Shown piece by piece: positions 24,374 through 27,075 of a DNA stretch of 27,075 bases (the stretch's first letter is position 1; each line of letters begins with the position of its first letter). The stretch lies in the NCBI GenBank assembly GCA_031264785.1, contig JAISDN010000047.1, forward strand, positions 1-27,075, written 5' to 3'. Below the pieces are notes generated by a model, which saw only the letters and a list, made by a program, of their open reading frames with translations, did not search any database and was not told the origin of the DNA. A program made the translations under genes and the position numbers. The stretch comes from Candidatus Nomurabacteria bacterium (GTDB taxonomy: Bacteria > Patescibacteriota > Saccharimonadia > Saccharimonadales > Saccharimonadaceae).

Positions 24374-25459
24374 ATGAAAATTATTTTAAACCAAGACGGT
24401 TTTTCGAAAGCTTTAAATTCAGTAGCCCGAATCGCCAATTCCCACTCTACCCTGCCAATCTTAAATAATATATTACTACGAGCCGAAAATGGTGTATTAC
24501 AACTAAACGCCACAAACTTGGAGGTCTTTATAAACAATTCCATCACCGCCAAAGTCGAAGAAGACGGTGTGGTGCTGGTGCCGGCTAACCTGATAACCGA
24601 CTTTATTAATAACCTGCCAAAAACCAAAATCACCCTGAAAACCAAAGATGGTAAGCTAAAAATCGAAGCTGGTAATTATAAATCCACCATCAACACCATT
24701 AGCACCGACGAATTCCCGGCTTTTCCGGACGACAAATTAAAAACCGGTTTTGAACTAGACAGTGAATTGTTTAAAACCTCCGCCGGCCAAGTTTTGCCAG
24801 CCACCAGCAACGACACTACTCGCCCGATTCTGACCGGCCTGTATTTGCACACTTTCAATGACAAATTATACCTGACCGCCACCGACGGCTACCGCTTGGC
24901 CGAAAAGCAGCTGATCGACAAAAAAACCGACATCAACACCATTATTCCGGCCACTACTATTTCTGAAGTGGTGCGGGTGATTGAAAGCGACCAAGCTATT
25001 AAAGTTTCTTTGAACGACGAGCAGATTAAGTTTGAAATCGGCCAAATAACCATCATTTCGCGCCTGATTGATGGCAATTTTATCAATTATCGCTCGCTGA
25101 TTCCGGAAAAAACCGACAATTCGGCCGAAGTTGACCGTTCGGAGTTTGTCCAAGCCGTCAAAGTCGCCGAGTTGTTTGCTCGCCAAAGCGCCGAATCGAT
25201 AATTTTGAAAACCAGTTCGGCTAATAAAACTCTGGAAATTAACACCATTACTTCAGAATTCGGCGACAATAACAGCGAAATCGAGGCCGAAATCGTCGGC
25301 GACGCTTCAATAACCCTAAACGCCAAATATCTGTTGACGGCCCTAAACGCCATCACCGGTGAAAAAATTAAATTCAGTTTTTCTGGCAAACTGGCGCCGG
25401 CCCTGCTGACTGGCCAAGACGACAGCTACAAACATATTATAATGCCGGTCAAAAGCTAG
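24374..25459 (+). CDS. dnaN: DNA polymerase III sliding clamp (beta subunit)
   Basis: 361 residues, a normal bacterial length. The three-fold repeated clamp architecture is visible: domain 1 from LNQDGFSKALNSVARIANSHSTLPILNNILL, domain 2 around ELFKTSAGQVLPATSNDTTRPILTGLYLH and LTATDGYRLAEKQ, and domain 3 from DRSEFVQAVKVAELFARQSAESI to HIIMPVKS (the classical IxPM/LR end is here IIMPVKS). The dimer encircles DNA and tethers polymerase III and repair enzymes. AAAGGAGAAAAT precedes the ATG. recF follows after 18 bases. Confidence 0.97.
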   Translation: MKIILNQDGFSKALNSVARIANSHSTLPILNNILLRAENGVLQLNATNLEVFINNSITAKVEEDGVVLVPANLITDFINNLPKTKITLKTKDGKLKIEAGNYKSTINTISTDEFPAFPDDKLKTGFELDSELFKTSAGQVLPATSNDTTRPILTGLYLHTFNDKLYLTATDGYRLAEKQLIDKKTDINTIIPATTISEVVRVIESDQAIKVSLNDEQIKFEIGQITIISRLIDGNFINYRSLIPEKTDNSAEVDRSEFVQAVKVAELFARQSAESIILKTSSANKTLEINTITSEFGDNNSEIEAEIVGDASITLNAKYLLTALNAITGEKIKFSFSGKLAPALLTGQDDSYKHIIMPVKS

Positions 25460-25465
25460 TTAGTA

Positions 25466-25471
25466 TATAAT
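25466..25471 (+). promoter_or_regulatory. -10 element before recF
   Basis: A perfect TATAAT 6 bases before the recF ATG, in the 18-base gap after dnaN. It would give a leaderless recF mRNA in addition to read-through from dnaN. No TGn extension or Shine-Dalgarno site. Confidence 0.5.
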
Positions 25472-25477
25472 GGGTTT

Positions 25478-26479
25478 ATGATAACTTCGGCGCGTTTGCA
25501 AAATTTTCGAAAACATCCGGATTTTCAGGTCGATTTTGCTAAAAAAACCATCATTACCGGCCCTAACGGTAGCGGCAAAACTTCGATTTTGGAGGCGGTT
25601 TATCTGAGTTTGATTGGTAAATCTTGGCGGTCCAATTTTGAAGAGATTACGCGGCGTGGCGCGGACTGGTGGCGGATTGATGTGGCGGTTGGTGGCGACA
25701 AACGCAGCGTTAAATACCAAAACGATGCCAAAACTTTTGAAGCTCAACATAAAAATTTCAATCGTCTGCCGGCTCAACATAAAAAACCGGTGATTTTATT
25801 TGAGCCCCAAGATCTCAATTTGGTTTTTGGTTCGCCGGCCCGCCGCCGCGATTTTATTGATCGCTTTGCTTATAGTTTTGACAAAAATCACCAAAAAAAT
25901 ATCAATAAATATCAGCGGGTTTTGAAACAGCGCAACCAGCTATTGAAAGATCAAGCTTCGCACGACGATTTGTTTGTTTGGGATATGCAGTTTGCGGAGT
26001 TAGCCAGCAAAATTATTAAAGTGCGCGAAAATTATATTTCCAAAATCAACGAAATAATTTCTGGCGAATACCAAAAAATCGCTGGTTGCTCCGACGAAGT
26101 TGAGCTAAAATACGAATCGATTTTGAAAACTCAGCAAGAAATTTTGGACAAATTGTATGAAAATCACGCTTTGGAAAAATCCATCGGCCACACTTCGATT
26201 GGCCCACATCAGCACGATGTGAATTTTATTTTCAATCATAAAGATGCCAGTGCCACCGTGTCGCGTGGCGAAAATCGCACCTTGATTTTGGCGTTAAAAA
26301 ATTCGGAATATGCGCTTTTAAAAGACAGTTCCCCGGTGGTTTTACTGGACGACATTATGAGTGAATTTGACGCCACTCATCAAAAAAATCTCCTAAACGG
26401 TTTCGGCGACTCGCAAATTATTATTACCAGCGTCAAGCCGCCTAAGAATATCAAAAATTATCAAAAGATAGAATTGTGA
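25478..26479 (+). CDS. recF: DNA replication and repair protein RecF
   Basis: 333 residues, slightly short of the usual 360. It has the SMC/ABC-type ATPase parts: Walker A GPNGSGKTS (28-36), a signature region TVSRGENRTLILALK in the C-terminal part, and Walker B VVLLDDIMSEFD. The segment FEPQDLNLVFGSPARRRDFID is typical of RecF. RecF helps load RecA at single-strand gaps with RecO and RecR. It is the third gene of the conserved dnaA-dnaN-recF block. No ribosome site precedes the ATG; it may be translated by coupling to dnaN or as a leaderless message. Confidence 0.95.
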   Translation: MITSARLQNFRKHPDFQVDFAKKTIITGPNGSGKTSILEAVYLSLIGKSWRSNFEEITRRGADWWRIDVAVGGDKRSVKYQNDAKTFEAQHKNFNRLPAQHKKPVILFEPQDLNLVFGSPARRRDFIDRFAYSFDKNHQKNINKYQRVLKQRNQLLKDQASHDDLFVWDMQFAELASKIIKVRENYISKINEIISGEYQKIAGCSDEVELKYESILKTQQEILDKLYENHALEKSIGHTSIGPHQHDVNFIFNHKDASATVSRGENRTLILALKNSEYALLKDSSPVVLLDDIMSEFDATHQKNLLNGFGDSQIIITSVKPPKNIKNYQKIEL

Positions 26480-26487
26480 CTCCCGTC

Positions 26488-26509
26488 ATTCCGGACTCCG
26501 ATCCGGAAT
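26488..26509. terminator. REP-like hairpin after recF
   Basis: ATTCCGGA, loop CTCCGA, TCCGGAAT: a perfect 8-base stem 9 bases after the recF stop. No T-run follows, so it is not a classical intrinsic terminator; it may protect the mRNA end. From memory, GTCATTCCGGA...TCCGGAATC hairpins recur as dispersed REP-like elements in several bacteria. Confidence 0.5.
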
Positions 26510-26528
26510 CTAGAAAATAAATAACAAG

Positions 26529-26567
26529 ATTTCTTATTAGTAATAATAACTATTATCAATAAGAAAT
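26529..26567. promoter_or_regulatory. Second Fur/PerR-type palindrome
   Basis: A 39-base palindrome with 17-base arms (two mismatches) around the spacer ATAAC. Its centre TAATAATAACTATTATCA is identical to the operator upstream of the PerR-like gene. It lies about 85 bases upstream of the -35 element of the right-edge surface gene and about 50 after recF. It could be an operator or an AT-rich terminator hairpin. Confidence 0.6.
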
Positions 26568-26583
26568 TCTTAATAATTACCAT

Positions 26584-26599
26584 AATTATTAGGTGGAAC
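26584..26599. repeat. 16-base dispersed repeat, copy 2
   Basis: AATTATTAGGTGGAAC, identical to 18527-18542, in the AT-rich spacer after recF. Both copies lie in intergenic DNA. Confidence 0.6.
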
Positions 26600-26649
26600 T
26601 TAATAAAATTAATAATATGAAATTTATTTAATAATAGGGATATGAAGTT

Positions 26650-26678
26650 TTGCCCTTCCATCCCACTTATGCTATACT
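26650..26678 (+). promoter_or_regulatory. Promoter of the right-edge surface gene
   Basis: TTGCCC (26650-26655), a 17-base spacer ending in TGC, and TATACT (26673-26678). The predicted transcript starts near 26685 with a leader of about 27 bases. The stretch ACTTATGCTA is shared with the promoter of the left-edge relative. Confidence 0.7.
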
Positions 26679-26711
26679 AAACTCAACAACCTAAAACGGA
26701 GAGTGTTTGTA

Positions 26712-27075
26712 ATGTTGAAGAAATCTAAACTATTTGCTGATGAATCCCACGGGGGGGGGTCAACCTTGTCAAGGAAAACCTCTAAACCCGCTAAGTCTTT
26801 TAAATCCCTGAAGTCTAACTCCTCCAAACTCTTAAAGCCCCTCAAACCCTACTTCACTCCCAAAAAATTACTTATTTATCTCATTACTATCATCTTAGTC
26901 TTCCTAATAATCCTATTTGCATTCTACTTGAAAGCCCACATGAAAGGAACAGTCCCCTCCGCCTGCTGGATAAAGTCCGATCTCACAGTCGGAGGCCCTA
27001 GCGCCTCAGACCTTGAAGTAGACCTAGACCCCAACATGATCCCCATCAAGCAAGGCGCCTCTACCCTAGAATGTG
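26712..27075 (+). CDS. Membrane-anchored DLDPNMIPI surface protein, N-terminal part, with G9 tract (cut by window edge)
   Basis: The first 121 codons are visible. The ATG at 26712 has GGAGAG about 8 bases upstream. A basic, Ser/Lys-rich start (about 18-52) leads into a membrane helix (about 53-73), and the rest should be outside the cell. Residues 103-112 are VDLDPNMIPI, identical to the core of the left-edge protein, preceded in both by a Gly-Pro. The left-edge relative uses a cleavable signal peptide instead. Codons 14-16 are read from nine consecutive G (26751-26759); one G more or fewer leads to an early stop. Function unknown. The hydrophobic anchor after a long basic region resembles that of the giant protein. 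Confidence 0.75.
   Translation, partial: MLKKSKLFADESHGGGSTLSRKTSKPAKSFKSLKSNSSKLLKPLKPYFTPKKLLIYLITIILVFLIILFAFYLKAHMKGTVPSACWIKSDLTVGGPSASDLEVDLDPNMIPIKQGASTLEC
26751..26759 (+). repeat. G9 homopolymer in the coding start
   Basis: Nine G in a row encode Gly14-Gly16. With nine the frame is open to the window end. With ten the new frame stops (TAA) about 8 codons later; with eight it stops (TGA) about 17 codons later. Tracts of this kind are classical sites of slipped-strand switching. Confidence 0.85.

Overview
The window looks like a chromosomal segment of a small-genome bacterium of the Candidate Phyla Radiation, most likely Saccharibacteria (TM7). This rests on the very compact layout, many extended -10 promoters sitting directly on start codons (probable leaderless mRNAs), the use of RNase J with PNPase, the dnaA-dnaN-recF origin block, and large repeat-rich surface proteins. 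TGA is used as a stop. The phylum call is inference from gene style, not from a marker phylogeny.

Layout. Positions 1-666 (minus) hold the start of a secreted protein with the motif DLDPNMIPI. 766-1362 (plus) is a PRC-barrel protein. 1349-3750 (minus) is an oxidative-stress operon: a PerR-like regulator, a rubrerythrin, and a rubredoxin fused to an FMN-binding glutamate-synthase-type barrel, behind a palindrome that matches the classical Fur box at 16 of 19 positions. 3954-10388 (minus) is one giant gene for a membrane-anchored surface protein (RCC1 propeller, fibronectin-like domains, seven IPT/TIG domains, a probable second propeller nested in the last IPT domain). 10586-12640 (minus) is ftsB-like, recA, recX. 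A tRNA with a CAU anticodon follows, then three small genes of little known function, a two-TM protein and murC (divergent, only 34 bp apart). murC converges on RNase J (minus). Then come an uncharacterised protein, an HtrA-type protease and pnp (all minus), then the origin block: dnaA, a DnaA-box-rich spacer, dnaN and recF (plus). The right edge (26712 onward, plus) begins a second DLDPNMIPI surface protein.

How it fits together. Three themes stand out: chromosome replication and repair (dnaA, dnaN, recF, recA, recX), RNA turnover (RNase J, PNPase), and the cell surface (giant protein, two DLDPNMIPI proteins, HtrA, murC, FtsB-like).

The most interesting observation is that the only two G/C homopolymers of nine in the window lie at surface-protein genes. 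One is inside the first 16 codons of the right-edge gene, where gain or loss of one G would end translation quickly. The other is at the upstream edge of the giant gene's promoter. This is the pattern expected of phase-variable surface proteins. Other notable points are a set of seven genes with TGn/-10 promoters 6-7 nt before the ATG, several perfect palindromes in intergenic spaces, and a duplicated Fur/PerR-like operator.
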